Notes: generated from the letters alone by a model not told the origin. A DNA stretch of 64,000 nt from Bradyrhizobium sp. MOS003 (GCF_003020125.1 NZ_PYFW01000008.1:62001-126000), one strand, 5' to 3'; counted from the stretch's first letter, positions 1-7,881 are shown. Made by a program: numbers and translations.

Positions 1-377
1 ATCTCGCCGGCGGCGGGGCACGCTTCACGCGGCTGCGGGCCGTGATGTCGGCGGAGGGCAACGAGGTCGCGCGAAAAATCATCGCGCAGACCTTCGACGA
101 CACCAGCCACGCTTTCATCGATGCGATCCACGAGAGCCTGCCGCATATTCCGCGCACCGACATCGTCTGGCGCAGTCACTTCCTGCTCGGCGCACTCTAT
201 TACTCGCTGGTGACGCCGGGCCGCGTCTCGCGCCTGTCGCGCGGCGAAGCCGACGGTGGCGATGCCGCCAGCGCCATCGAGCAGCTGGTGCAGGCCACGG
301 TCGCCGCGTTCCAGGCGCCGCCGCTCGATCATGCCGCGCCGGCGCGGCGGCGGCCGGTCGTCGGAAGCAAGACTTGA
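1..377 (+). CDS. TetR-family regulator, C-terminal part (5' end outside window)
   Basis: The open frame runs in from the window edge and stops at 375-377, so only about 125 C-terminal residues are visible. They are mostly helical. The stretch from about FTRLRAVMSAEG to the helix HFLLGALYYSLVTPGR resembles the ligand-binding and dimerisation half of TetR regulators. The N-terminal helix-turn-helix is not in the window, so the assignment rests on the C-terminal pattern alone. The gene lies about 30 bp upstream of, and on the same strand as, a ring-degradation operon, so it could be its local regulator; that is inference. An internal ATG at 42 is in frame but is unlikely to be the real start. 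Confidence 0.6.
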   Translation, partial: LAGGGARFTRLRAVMSAEGNEVARKIIAQTFDDTSHAFIDAIHESLPHIPRTDIVWRSHFLLGALYYSLVTPGRVSRLSRGEADGGDAASAIEQLVQATVAAFQAPPLDHAAPARRRPVVGSKT

Positions 378-407
378 AAGACGCGGCTTCGCCCGGTGGT
401 TGAAGTG

Positions 408-1346
408 ATGACGATGATGTACGCGCCCACCATTCCGCCGCCCGATCCGAACACGCGCACGCCGAAGTTCAAATTGCCAAAACTATCCTGCGACGCGCAT
501 TGCCACATCTTCGGGCCCGGTGCGAAATACCCTTATGCGCCGGACCGATCCTACACGCCGCCGGATGCGCCGCTCGAAGATTTCAGGGCGCTGCATGCCA
601 GGCTGGGCGTCGAGCGCGCCGTCATCGTCAATGCCAGCGTGCACGGCACTGACAACAGGGTGGCGCTCGATGCGATCGCGCAGAGTAACGGCACCTACCG
701 CGCGGTCGCCAACATCGACGGCGCCATTACCGAGCGCGAGCTACGCGCGCTTCACGAAGGCGGTTTTCGCGGCTGCCGCTTCAATTTCGTCCGCCATCTC
801 GGCGGCGTGCCCGACAAGGACGTATTCGACCGCGTCATCGCGATGGTCGCGCCGCTCGGCTGGCACATCGACCTGCATTTCGATGCGATCGACCTGCCTG
901 ACCATGCCGACATGCTGGCAAGGCTGCCGCTGAGCTACACGATCGACCATATGGGACGGGTGAAGGCCTCCGAAGGGCTCGACCAGCTCCCGTTCAGGAT
1001 TCTGATCGAACTGATGCGGCGCGAGGAGAAGTGCTGGGTCAAGATCTGCGGTTCGGAGCGGGTGTCTTCCAGCGGTCCGCCCTTTACCGACGCGGTGCCA
1101 TTCGCGCGAAAGATCGTCGAGACCGCGCCGGATCGCGTCATCTGGGGCACCGACTGGCCGCACCCCAACGTCAAGGTGATGCCGAATGACGGCGACCTCG
1201 TCGATCTGATTCCGCTGTTCGCGCCGGAGCCGGAGTTGCAGCAGAAGATCCTGGTCGACAATCCCGCACGCCTGTTCGGGTTCGACGATGACGGCGCACG
1301 CAATCAATCCAGGCATACGAATGAAAGAGGGGAGTTCGTCCCATGA
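408..1346 (+). CDS. ligI: Amidohydrolase-2 family hydrolase, 2-pyrone-4,6-dicarboxylate lactonase (LigI)-like
   Basis: Predicted to open the lactone ring of 2-pyrone-4,6-dicarboxylate to 4-oxalomesaconate, a cytoplasmic step of the protocatechuate 4,5-cleavage and gallate pathways. The TIM-barrel amidohydrolase signature is present: DAHCH (His31/His33 with this start), a central DHMGR and GTDWPHPN with Asp near 249. This spacing is close to what I recall for Sphingobium LigI. Length is 312 aa. In-frame GTG (396) and ATG (408, 414, 417) are possible starts, none with a clear ribosome site; 408 was chosen for agreement with LigI. The 3' end overlaps the next gene by four bases (ATGA), so they are translationally coupled. 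Specificity is inferred from the two downstream genes, which supply the next two steps of the same pathway. Confidence 0.72.
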   Translation: MTMMYAPTIPPPDPNTRTPKFKLPKLSCDAHCHIFGPGAKYPYAPDRSYTPPDAPLEDFRALHARLGVERAVIVNASVHGTDNRVALDAIAQSNGTYRAVANIDGAITERELRALHEGGFRGCRFNFVRHLGGVPDKDVFDRVIAMVAPLGWHIDLHFDAIDLPDHADMLARLPLSYTIDHMGRVKASEGLDQLPFRILIELMRREEKCWVKICGSERVSSSGPPFTDAVPFARKIVETAPDRVIWGTDWPHPNVKVMPNDGDLVDLIPLFAPEPELQQKILVDNPARLFGFDDDGARNQSRHTNERGEFVP

Positions 1347-2056
1347 AGACAGGTCTTGTCGTTACTGCCCATCCCGGCGATTTCGTCTGGCGTGCCGGGG
1401 GCGCCATCGCGCTGCATGCGAAGAAGGGCTATCGCATGAAGATCGTCTGCATGTCGTTTGGCGAGCGCGGCGAGAGCCAGTTCGCCTGGAAGGAGAAGGG
1501 CGCGACGCTGGAATCGGTCAAGGCCGGCCGCAAGGACGAGGCGGAGCGGGCGGCAAAGCTGCTGGGCGCCGAGATCGAGTTCTTCGATTGCGGGGACTAT
1601 CCGCTCAAGCTCACCGAGGCGCATTTCGATCGCATGGTCGACATCTACCGCGAGCTCAATCCGAGCTTCGTGCTGACCCACGCACTGGAAGACCCCTATA
1701 ATTTCGACCACCCGAACGCGGCGCATTTCGCGCAGGAGACCCGAATCGTCGCGCAGGCGATGGGGCACAAGCCCGGCGCGCAGTACAAATACTCCGCGCC
1801 GCCGGTGTTCCTGTTCGAGCCGCACCAGCCCGAGCAGTGCAATTACAAGCCCGATCTGCTCCTCAAGATCGACGAGGTCTGGAAGGAGAAGTACGAGGCG
1901 TTCCAGATACTCGCCGCGCAAAAGCATCTGTGGGGCTATTACGAGCGCGTTGCGCTCAACCGCGGCATTCAGGGCAGCCGCAACACCGGCGTGCCCATGA
2001 CCTATGGCGAGGCCTATCAGCGCCTGTTCCCAACGGTCGCCGAGGAGCTCGCATGA
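1343..2056 (+). CDS. galB: PIG-L/LmbE-family protein, 4-oxalomesaconate hydratase (GalB)-like
   Basis: PIG-L fold protein of 237 aa. Most family members are zinc deacetylases with an AHPDD motif; here the motif is AHPGDFVWR at residues 9-17. The FVWR continuation and the GERGES segment match what I recall of Pseudomonas putida GalB, the PIG-L homologue that hydrates 4-oxalomesaconate to 4-carboxy-4-hydroxy-2-oxoadipate. A later DHPNAAHF segment (about 125-132) carries further candidate metal ligands. The gene overlaps its neighbours by four bases on both sides, between a LigI-like lactonase and a LigK-like aldolase, which is the pathway order. A generic N-acetyl deacetylase is the alternative, but context and motif both favour GalB. 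Confidence 0.75.
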   Translation: MKTGLVVTAHPGDFVWRAGGAIALHAKKGYRMKIVCMSFGERGESQFAWKEKGATLESVKAGRKDEAERAAKLLGAEIEFFDCGDYPLKLTEAHFDRMVDIYRELNPSFVLTHALEDPYNFDHPNAAHFAQETRIVAQAMGHKPGAQYKYSAPPVFLFEPHQPEQCNYKPDLLLKIDEVWKEKYEAFQILAAQKHLWGYYERVALNRGIQGSRNTGVPMTYGEAYQRLFPTVAEELA

Positions 2057-2736
2057 AGCCGGTCGTCGTTCGCAACATTGAGCGAGCCGATCCCGCCGGC
2101 ATGGCGGACTACGGTGTCTCGACCGTGCACGAGGCTTTCGGCCGCATGGGCCTGATGAAGCCCTATCTGCGGCCGGTCTGGGCTGGTGCGTCGATTGCCG
2201 GACCTGCCGTCACGGTGCTGGCGCAGCCCGGCGACAATTGGATGATCCATGTCGCGGTGGAGCAGTGCAGGAAAGGCGACATCCTCGTCGTCGGCTGCAC
2301 CACCGACAATACCGACGGCATGTTCGGCGAACTGCTGGCGACCTCGCTGCAGGCGCGCGGCGTGCATGGCCTGATCATCGATGCCGGCTGCCGGGACGTC
2401 AAAGCGCTGCACGAGATGAAGTTTCCGGTGTGGTCGCGGGCGGTATCGGCCAAGGGCACGGTCAAGGCGACGCTCGGCTCGGTCAATATTCCCGTCGTTT
2501 GCGCCGGCGTCAGCGTCGATCCCGGCGACATCGTCGTCGCCGATGACGACGGCGTCGTCGTGGTGCCGAAGCGCTATGCCGCCGAAGTCGCCGAGAAGGC
2601 GAAGAAGCGCAACGCGGACGAAGGCGGCAAGCGCGAGCGGCTTGCCTCTGGTGAGCTGGGTCTCGACATGTACGGCATGCGCGAGGCGTTGGCGAAGGCC
2701 GGGCTCGTCTATGTCGACAATCCCGAGGATGTCTGA
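2053..2736 (+). CDS. ligK: RraA-fold 4-carboxy-4-hydroxy-2-oxoadipate aldolase (LigK/GalC-like)
   Basis: Class II pyruvate aldolase predicted to split 4-carboxy-4-hydroxy-2-oxoadipate into pyruvate and oxaloacetate. The protein is 227 aa, the length of LigK/ProA/GalC. It shows the RraA-like fold motif IDAGCRDV with the Arg114-Asp115 pair that binds pyruvate and the divalent metal in this family. The ATG at 2053 overlaps the stop of the upstream hydratase gene (ATGA); a longer upstream reading frame is only shadow coding. As the third consecutive lower-pathway enzyme, it makes the meta-cleavage assignment of the operon robust. RraA itself, the RNase E inhibitor-like protein, is shorter (about 160 aa) and lacks this context. 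Confidence 0.82.
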   Translation: MKPVVVRNIERADPAGMADYGVSTVHEAFGRMGLMKPYLRPVWAGASIAGPAVTVLAQPGDNWMIHVAVEQCRKGDILVVGCTTDNTDGMFGELLATSLQARGVHGLIIDAGCRDVKALHEMKFPVWSRAVSAKGTVKATLGSVNIPVVCAGVSVDPGDIVVADDDGVVVVPKRYAAEVAEKAKKRNADEGGKRERLASGELGLDMYGMREALAKAGLVYVDNPEDV

Positions 2737-2755
2737 AGAGAAGCGGAGCGGGTGG

Positions 2756-3625
2756 ATGGATCGCGTCAAGCTGAAGGCCGTGCTCGGCAATCACCCCCAC
2801 GTTCAGGCTGTAAAGAGTGGCGCACTGCGCTCCGACCTGTTCGATCTCGATTTCGTCGAATACACGCCGACCAACACGGCGTTCAAGCCGATGGTGCGGG
2901 AGCAGGCCTTCGACGTCTGTGAAATGGCGATCGTCACCTATCTGATGGCGAAGGCGCACGGCAAGCCGCTGGTGCTGCTGCCAGCAAGCATGCTCGGGCG
3001 CTTCCAGCATTCCTATGCGCTCTATAATCCTGCACGGGGAACGCTCGGGCCGTCGGACCTCGAAGGCAAACGCGTCGGCATCCGCTCGTTCACGACGACG
3101 ACCGGCGCCTGGATCAGGGGCATCCTCGCCAACGATTACGGCGTCGATCTCGACAAGATCCGCTGGGTAACCTTCGAGGATCCCCACGTCGTCGAATATG
3201 TCGACACCACCGAACGCGCGCCGAATGACAAGAAGATCCTGCAGATGCTGCTCGACGGCGAGCTCGATGCTGTCCTCGGCGAGACCTCTGATCATCCCGC
3301 GTTGAAGCCGCTTTTCCCCCATCCGGCTGCGGAAGCCGCCAAATGGTACGAGCGCCGCGGCGTCGTTCCGATCAATCATCTCGTTGTCGTGACCGAGCAG
3401 CTCGCGAAATCGCGCCCCGACGTGGTCATAGGCATCTATGATCTGCTCAAGCAGAACAAGGAGCGGATGGGGCCTGCGGCAGAGCCCGACCTTGTCCCGT
3501 TCGGGGTCGAGGCCAACCGGAAGCCGCTGGAGCTGATCGTCGACTACGCATTCCAGCAGGCGCTGATCCCGCGCCGCTATGCGGTCGAGGAGCTTTTCGA
3601 CGCGACGACACGAGGATTGAAGTGA
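2756..3625 (+). CDS. 4,5-dihydroxyphthalate decarboxylase-like protein (periplasmic-binding-protein fold)
   Basis: About 289 aa with the fold of NMT1-like solute-binding proteins but no signal peptide, so it should be cytoplasmic. Within this superfamily, Pht5-type 4,5-dihydroxyphthalate decarboxylases are the known cytoplasmic enzymes. Supporting segments are FKPMVREQAFDVCEMAI, the GKRVGIRSFTTTTGAW loop and the helical C-terminus. Decarboxylation by a Pht5-type enzyme would yield protocatechuate, which fits the lower-pathway genes upstream. An earlier ATG at 2729 would overlap the aldolase gene; 2756 was preferred because it follows a purine-rich AAGCGGAGCGGG stretch. The substrate is unproven. 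The residual possibility is a binding protein that lost its leader. Confidence 0.6.
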   Translation: MDRVKLKAVLGNHPHVQAVKSGALRSDLFDLDFVEYTPTNTAFKPMVREQAFDVCEMAIVTYLMAKAHGKPLVLLPASMLGRFQHSYALYNPARGTLGPSDLEGKRVGIRSFTTTTGAWIRGILANDYGVDLDKIRWVTFEDPHVVEYVDTTERAPNDKKILQMLLDGELDAVLGETSDHPALKPLFPHPAAEAAKWYERRGVVPINHLVVVTEQLAKSRPDVVIGIYDLLKQNKERMGPAAEPDLVPFGVEANRKPLELIVDYAFQQALIPRRYAVEELFDATTRGLK

Positions 3626-4542
3626 TGGCAGGTGATCCCAGGCGCTGGCAGATCGGGTTGATCGGCTATGGCGAAGTCGGCCGTATCCTGGCCGAGGATT
3701 TGCGTCAGCAGGACATCAAGGTCGCAGCCTTCGACGTCAAGCTCGGGGGCGAGCAGGGCGCGCCGCTGGAGGAGCATGCGGCGAAACACGGTGTGACGCT
3801 GGCAGCGTCTCATGCCGAACTGACGGCGAAATCTGACTTCATCATTTCCGCCGTCACCGCGAGCCAGGCGGTGCCTGTCGCAAAGGCCTGCGCCGCTGCG
3901 ATCAACCAGGGCACCTGGTTCCTCGATTTCAACTCGGCTTCGCCCGGGGCCAAGCAGCGCGCCGCTGCGCTGATCGACGGCGCCGCCGGCCGCTATGTCG
4001 AGGGCGCCGTGATGACCTCGGTGCCGCCCTATCGCATCAAGGTGCCGCTGCTGCTCGGTGGCCCCGGCGCGAGAGAGCTGGAGCCGCTTCTAAACTCAAT
4101 CGGCTTTGCCGCCAAGGTCGCGAGCGACAAGCTTGGCGTGTCCTCCGCGGTGAAGATGTGCCGCAGCATCATGATCAAGGGCCTCGAGGCCATGATCATC
4201 GAGAGCTTTACCACCGCGCGCGCCTACGGCGTCGAGGACGCCGTGCTGGCCTCGCTCGCGGAAACCTTTCCCGCCATCAATTGGGAGGAGCAGGGCGCCT
4301 ATTGCTTTCAGCGCGTGATCGAGCACGGTCGCCGGCGTGCCGAGGAAGTGCGTGAGGTCGCCGAAACCGTGCGCGAGGTGGGGCTGACGCCGTGGTCGGC
4401 GCAGGGAACAGCCGAGCGTCAGGCCTGGGTGGCCGATCTCGCCGACGAAGGGCTGTTCGGAATGAAGGGCACGAAAGAGTTCGCCCGCAGTGCCGATTGG
4501 CGTACCGAGGCAGACCGAATCCTGGCCAGGATCAAACGCTGA
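3625..4542 (+). CDS. NAD(P)-dependent dehydrogenase, 6-phosphogluconate/3-hydroxyisobutyrate type with DUF1932 domain
   Basis: 305 aa. The N-terminal Rossmann domain carries GYGEVG near residue 10. An all-helical DUF1932 C-terminal domain follows from about residue 185, where KMCRSIMIKG places the conserved catalytic-type Lys. Such proteins oxidise 2- or 3-hydroxy acids with NAD(P). The start ATG shares a base with the stop of the preceding gene (TGATG), so it is the fifth gene of the coupled operon. In the canonical protocatechuate-4,5 pathway the dehydrogenase step uses LigC, which belongs to another family (GFO/IDH/MocA). This enzyme is therefore not an obvious LigC and may serve a preceding or side reaction. 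The specific substrate cannot be read from the sequence. Confidence 0.75.
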   Translation: MAGDPRRWQIGLIGYGEVGRILAEDLRQQDIKVAAFDVKLGGEQGAPLEEHAAKHGVTLAASHAELTAKSDFIISAVTASQAVPVAKACAAAINQGTWFLDFNSASPGAKQRAAALIDGAAGRYVEGAVMTSVPPYRIKVPLLLGGPGARELEPLLNSIGFAAKVASDKLGVSSAVKMCRSIMIKGLEAMIIESFTTARAYGVEDAVLASLAETFPAINWEEQGAYCFQRVIEHGRRRAEEVREVAETVREVGLTPWSAQGTAERQAWVADLADEGLFGMKGTKEFARSADWRTEADRILARIKR

Positions 4543-4558
4543 GGCCGAACGCGCAAGT

Positions 4559-4879
4559 TCAGCTCAGGACCCTGCCGCCGTCGCGATAGTTCGAGATTTC
4601 GTCCCGGGCGAGTTCGATCAGATCGACCAGGCTCTTGGCTTCGCGGACGACCTGCTCCTTGGCGGGCGCGGTGCGGAACTCGCTGAGGATCATGCGGATG
4701 CACTTGTCGGCGGTGTCGAGTGTCCAAAGCGTGCGGGTCTTATCGTCCTGCGTGTGGATCGCCGAAATATCGAGGCTCGACAGGACTTCGCCGATTCCAT
4801 TCAGTCGCTTGACGGCCGTTTCCGCCGGCGTGCTGGCCCAAATGGAATGATAATCCATGCTACTGAATGCGCTGAACAT
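4559..4879 (-). CDS. Hypothetical protein, 106 aa
   Basis: Not recognised. The protein is soluble and helical, with no signal peptide or membrane segment. It contains an acidic, evenly charged segment (about 60-95) and ends in YRDGGRVLS. The start at 4879 is preferred because GAGAAG lies six bases upstream; alternatives are 4912 and 4858. It is convergent with the dehydrogenase gene, 16 bp away. Codon use is in line with the surroundings. A pair of identical 11-base repeats spans its start region (listed separately). Confidence 0.5.
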   Translation of the reverse strand: MFSAFSSMDYHSIWASTPAETAVKRLNGIGEVLSSLDISAIHTQDDKTRTLWTLDTADKCIRMILSEFRTAPAKEQVVREAKSLVDLIELARDEISNYRDGGRVLS

Positions 4880-4904
4880 ACACAACTTCTCCACTGAACA
4901 TACA
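4872..4904. repeat. Two direct copies of CTGAACATACA, 22 bp apart
   Basis: CTGAACATACA occurs at 4872-4882 and again at 4894-4904. The 22-bp period is two helical turns, so both copies face the same side of the DNA. The right copy lies just upstream of, and the left copy covers, the start codon of the small gene read leftward from 4879. It could be a tandem operator or an accident of sequence. Confidence 0.35.
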
Positions 4905-5076
4905 TCATTCAATGCGTCCCCTTAGTATGAGCCGGATGGCATGTTGTGCAATGCGCGCAGCTACGGTCCGGGATTCTACCGGACTCGCGTTGGGCCGTGA
5001 AACCGGTCCGGAACGGTCCGATGATCGACTGCGGGTTCCCGTGATTTTACCGTTGGAACCCTGACTGGAAGCGCGT

Positions 5077-6318
5077 TCAGCTTCCCGGCCGGAGCAGGAC
5101 CGGCCGCGGCCGTGCAAAGGTCTGCCGGCCATCCTTGAAGCCCATCATGACATCGGGCAGCTCGGCGATCGCGAAGCGGCTGTCTTGCGTGTCGAGCACG
5201 ATGAGATCGGCGGGATTGCCGACCTTGACGCCGTAATCGTCGAGATTCATCAGCCGCGCCGGCAAATCGGTCACGAGATCGAGGCAAGTGTCGAAATCGC
5301 TGACTGAGGCATGCGCGACGTTGGCGTAGAAATTTGCCATCCGCAGCAGCGAGGCGTCGCCGAATGGCGTGAACGGATTGAGGACGTTGTTGGTCGCGAC
5401 CGAGCACACGACGCCGTCGCCCGCGAGCTTGTGGGCGAGGGTCAGCCCGCGCGGCGCGTTGTGGGTGGCCTCGCGCCCCATCAAATAGAGATCGGTCGCC
5501 GGCAGCACGGTGACGGCGACGCCGGCCTTTGCCAGTTGTGCGGTGGCCGCCTTCATCTGCTCCGGCGGCAAGGCCGACAGTTTTGTCGCGTGGCCGATCG
5601 CGACGCGTCCACCGTAGTTGCGCCGCTCGGTCTGGCGGCAGACTTCGTCGAGGTGCCACCAGGATGGATCGAGATCGAAGTCGAGATGGAGATCGACATC
5701 GACGTCGAATTCCTGCGCGAGATCGAAGATGCGCGCGAGATGGGCGTTCGGATCCGTGTCCATGTAGGGACAGCCGCCGATGGCCTCGCCGCCATCGCGC
5801 AGAGCCTGCACCAGCAACTCGTCGCTGCCGGGGTCGTTGGTCAGGCCCTCCTGCGGAAAGACGCAGAGCGACAGGTCGATCGCCCAGCTATAGTCGCGCT
5901 TTAGCGACTTGATCGCCTCGAAGCCGCGCAGGCCGATGCGCGGATCGATCTCGATATGGGTGCGCATCCGTGTGGTGCCGTTCACGATGGCGCGCTCGAG
6001 CACGCGCGCGCCGCGGGCGTAGACGTCCTCGACGGTGATGTCCTTCTTCATTCCAGCGACGGCGCGGATGGCTTCCGAGACGCTGCCGTGATCGTGCGCG
6101 CAGCGGCCGAGCAGGCAGGCCTTGTCGAGATGGATGTGGGTGTCGACGAAGCCGGGCAGGGCGAGATGCCCGCCGAGATCGATCTCGACCGCTTCGCAAG
6201 TGAGCTTCGGCTCAATCGCGGCGATCCGGCCGCCCTTCACGCCGATATCGACGGGTGCGGCGGATGAGCGCAACAGCGCGTTACGGAAGATCAGGTCGAA
6301 GGCGGGCTGGGTGATCAT
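5077..6318 (-). CDS. Cytosine deaminase/AtzC-type amidohydrolase
   Basis: 413 aa metal-dependent hydrolase of the TRZ/ATZ-CodA group, which hydrolyses or deaminates N-heterocycles in the cytoplasm. Visible barrel motifs are DTHIHLDK (strand 1 metal His pair), THIEID, DLHLDFD and GHATK. The C-terminal composite domain ends in NPADLIVLD. The last barrel motif reads ATNNVLNPFTPFG, where CodA/AtzC enzymes usually have an Asp (HDD or SDN) that binds metal and acts as general base; here that position appears to be Asn. The start at 6318 faces the NTF2-like gene, and the shared spacer holds a candidate GntR site. The substrate is unknown; a nitrogen-ring compound imported by the nearby ABC system is a reasonable guess. 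Confidence 0.75.
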   Translation of the reverse strand: MITQPAFDLIFRNALLRSSAAPVDIGVKGGRIAAIEPKLTCEAVEIDLGGHLALPGFVDTHIHLDKACLLGRCAHDHGSVSEAIRAVAGMKKDITVEDVYARGARVLERAIVNGTTRMRTHIEIDPRIGLRGFEAIKSLKRDYSWAIDLSLCVFPQEGLTNDPGSDELLVQALRDGGEAIGGCPYMDTDPNAHLARIFDLAQEFDVDVDLHLDFDLDPSWWHLDEVCRQTERRNYGGRVAIGHATKLSALPPEQMKAATAQLAKAGVAVTVLPATDLYLMGREATHNAPRGLTLAHKLAGDGVVCSVATNNVLNPFTPFGDASLLRMANFYANVAHASVSDFDTCLDLVTDLPARLMNLDDYGVKVGNPADLIVLDTQDSRFAIAELPDVMMGFKDGRQTFARPRPVLLRPGS

Positions 6319-6410
6319 GGCATGGAATTCAGCTGCGGTAATCTAGCGGAAGGTTCCGGGGGAGGCAGCTCCAGATTGTGTGCAATAGCTCCACCAAATT
6401 GTTCAAAAAA

Positions 6411-6426
6411 TGTGCATACACTTTTT
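6411..6426. promoter_or_regulatory. Candidate GntR/FCD operator (GTGCATACACTTT) in a divergent promoter
   Basis: TGTGCATACACTTTTT lies between the amidohydrolase (leftward from 6318) and the NTF2-like gene (rightward from 6452). TGT and ACA form an inverted pair around GCAT. The core closely matches two other sites at 7776 and 7882 (GCATGCA followed by TTT), which flank the GntR gene and the ABC operon. A second dyad, ATTG-TGTG-CAAT, sits at about 6375-6386. Confidence 0.45.
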
Positions 6427-6451
6427 GGGTAGGATTGTAGAATGCCGTAGC

Positions 6452-6868
6452 ATGTCCGCCCCAGCGAAAGCCGAACGCCCGATGACCGATGCCGAGATCG
6501 TGGAGGCCTATCTGACGGCCTCGATGATACCCGATCCCGACGCCGCCGCGGCTTTCATGAAGCCCGGCACGCTGATCACGTTCACCGGCGGGCGGGAGTT
6601 TGATCATCCGCGCGGGCCGACCGGCTTCAACGCCAAGCGCTATCGCTGGGTGAAGAAGAGGATGGACCGGTTCGACGTCTGCCCCGGCGCCGATGAAACC
6701 GTCATCTATAGCGTCGGCACGCTCTATGGCGAGTGGATCGACGGCACGCCGTTCGAAGGCAATCGCTATGTCGATCGCTTCGTCGTCAAGGGCGGGCAGA
6801 TCGTGAAGATGGACGTCTGGAACGACAGCGCCGAGCGGATTCTCGTCCAACGCGGGATCGAGGCCTGA
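6452..6868 (+). CDS. NTF2-like (SnoaL-type) protein
   Basis: 138 aa with the alpha+beta cone pattern of the nuclear transport factor 2/SnoaL superfamily: an N-terminal helix (TDAEIVEAYLTASM) and then strands LITFTGG, VIYSVGTLYGEWI and YVDRFVVKGGQIVKMDVWND. Members are small-molecule isomerases, dehydratases or lyases, and many are uncharacterised. The ATG at 6452 is preferred over a frame opening at 6410, because the 14 extra residues would overlap the candidate operator. It is divergently transcribed from the deaminase-like amidohydrolase, so it may act on the same compound; this is inference. Confidence 0.65.
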   Translation: MSAPAKAERPMTDAEIVEAYLTASMIPDPDAAAAFMKPGTLITFTGGREFDHPRGPTGFNAKRYRWVKKRMDRFDVCPGADETVIYSVGTLYGEWIDGTPFEGNRYVDRFVVKGGQIVKMDVWNDSAERILVQRGIEA

Positions 6869-6918
6869 TGCGCATGATCCGGAAAAGATGCAGCGGTTTT
6901 TCGATCGGATCATGCGCA
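6869..6918. repeat. Palindromic intergenic repeat (GCATGATCCGG type)
   Basis: TGCGCATGATCCG at 6869-6881 is mirrored exactly by CGGATCATGCGCA at 6906-6918, with a 24-base loop that includes GGAAAAGATGCAGCGG. This resembles a palindromic repeat that I recall as frequent in Bradyrhizobium intergenic regions. It starts right after the NTF2-like stop codon and could fold as a 3' hairpin in its transcript. Confidence 0.7.
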
Positions 6919-6929
6919 AATAAGAAAGC

Positions 6930-6955
6930 CTAAAGCGCAATTCACTGTGCTTTAG
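6930..6955 (-). terminator. Hairpin at the end of the GntR gene
   Basis: CTAAAGCGCA and TGTGCTTTAG form a ten-pair stem with one mismatch and a six-base loop. It overlaps the GntR stop codon (6952-6954). Read leftward, the stem is followed by a moderately T-rich stretch (GCTTTCTTATTT), consistent with a weak intrinsic terminator. Confidence 0.4.
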
Positions 6956-7707
6956 CTTCGCGCGACCTTCGGCAGCTTGACCACGCGGTTGCCGGCGATG
7001 TCGTCGGCATAGGGCGCGAGAATGTCGAGCAGATCTCGGCCACGCTGCGGGGTGGGGGCGACCAGCGCGCGATTGGCCACCGAATCCAGGTGATGATGCA
7101 TCAAGTCCATCACCTTGGCCTCATCGCCCTTGGCCAGGGCGGAAATGATGGCGCGGTGCTCGTTGATCGCGCATTCCGTCGAATGCGGCCGGCTGTAGAG
7201 CGACAGCGTCAGGCAGCATCGATAGGCGACTTCGCTGACATAGCGCACCAGTATCGGGCTGTTCGTCATCTGCGCGAGCAGGATGTGGAATTCTGTGGCC
7301 AGGCGGATCGAGACCGCATCCGTGCCGCCGCGTGCGCCGTCCTCGGCGTCGACATGGGCATTCAGCTCCGCGATCTGCGCCTTGGTCAGCTTGCCGGCGA
7401 GTTGGCGAACGACGAGGCGTTCAAGCTCGATACGGATATCGAAGGCATCGCGCGCTTCCTGCCAGCTCGGCGTCGCCACCACCGCGATGCGGTTGCGACG
7501 TAGCTCGACGAGGCCCTCGGCCGCGAGTTGCCCCAGCGCGTGGCGCGCAATGGTGCGGCTGACACCGAAGCGCTCACCAAGCGAATCCTCGGGCAGCTTT
7601 GCGCCGGGCTCGAGTGCCTGCTCGATGATCGCGCGTCGTAGCGCGCGGCAGATCACGCTGACCTTGTCGGATGATTCAGACGTCTTTTTAGTGGGGCGCG
7701 CCGCCAT
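6952..7707 (-). CDS. GntR-family transcriptional regulator, FCD subfamily
   Basis: 251 aa. A winged helix occupies about residues 15-80 (PEDSLGERFGVSRTIARHALGQLAAEGLVEL). An all-helical FCD ligand domain follows, with candidate metal ligands in EFHILL and NEHRAIISAL. FCD regulators usually repress catabolic operons until an acid or heterocyclic inducer binds. The start at 7707 has GAGG eight bases upstream; an ATG at 7749 has less support. It is divergent from the ABC importer operon, and three similar sequence sites lie in this and the neighbouring divergent promoter. It is therefore the probable local regulator of the amidohydrolase, NTF2-like and transport genes. Confidence 0.85.
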   Translation of the reverse strand: MAARPTKKTSESSDKVSVICRALRRAIIEQALEPGAKLPEDSLGERFGVSRTIARHALGQLAAEGLVELRRNRIAVVATPSWQEARDAFDIRIELERLVVRQLAGKLTKAQIAELNAHVDAEDGARGGTDAVSIRLATEFHILLAQMTNSPILVRYVSEVAYRCCLTLSLYSRPHSTECAINEHRAIISALAKGDEAKVMDLMHHHLDSVANRALVAPTPQRGRDLLDILAPYADDIAGNRVVKLPKVARS

Positions 7708-7775
7708 CGGCGAATCCTCGAGAGTGCGGTCGGAAGCTTTTTCTAGCACAGCCGTGGCGCAATCCAGCGCTCCAA

Positions 7776-7789
7776 TTGCATGCAGTTTT
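7776..7789. promoter_or_regulatory. Candidate GntR operator TTGCATGCAGTTTT
   Basis: TTGCATGCAGTTTT lies 68 bp upstream of the GntR start codon. It contains the palindromic core TGCATGCA and matches a site at 7882 and, less exactly, one at 6411. The position suits autoregulation and control of the divergent ABC operon. Confidence 0.45.
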
Positions 7790-7881
7790 GTGCGCTGATT
7801 GCCTAAACTGGGATCTGGCCCTTTCGGAGTGCCACTTGGTCAAGTCCTTGATTTTTCGGGGAGCGAAGGCTGGCATCCAGC

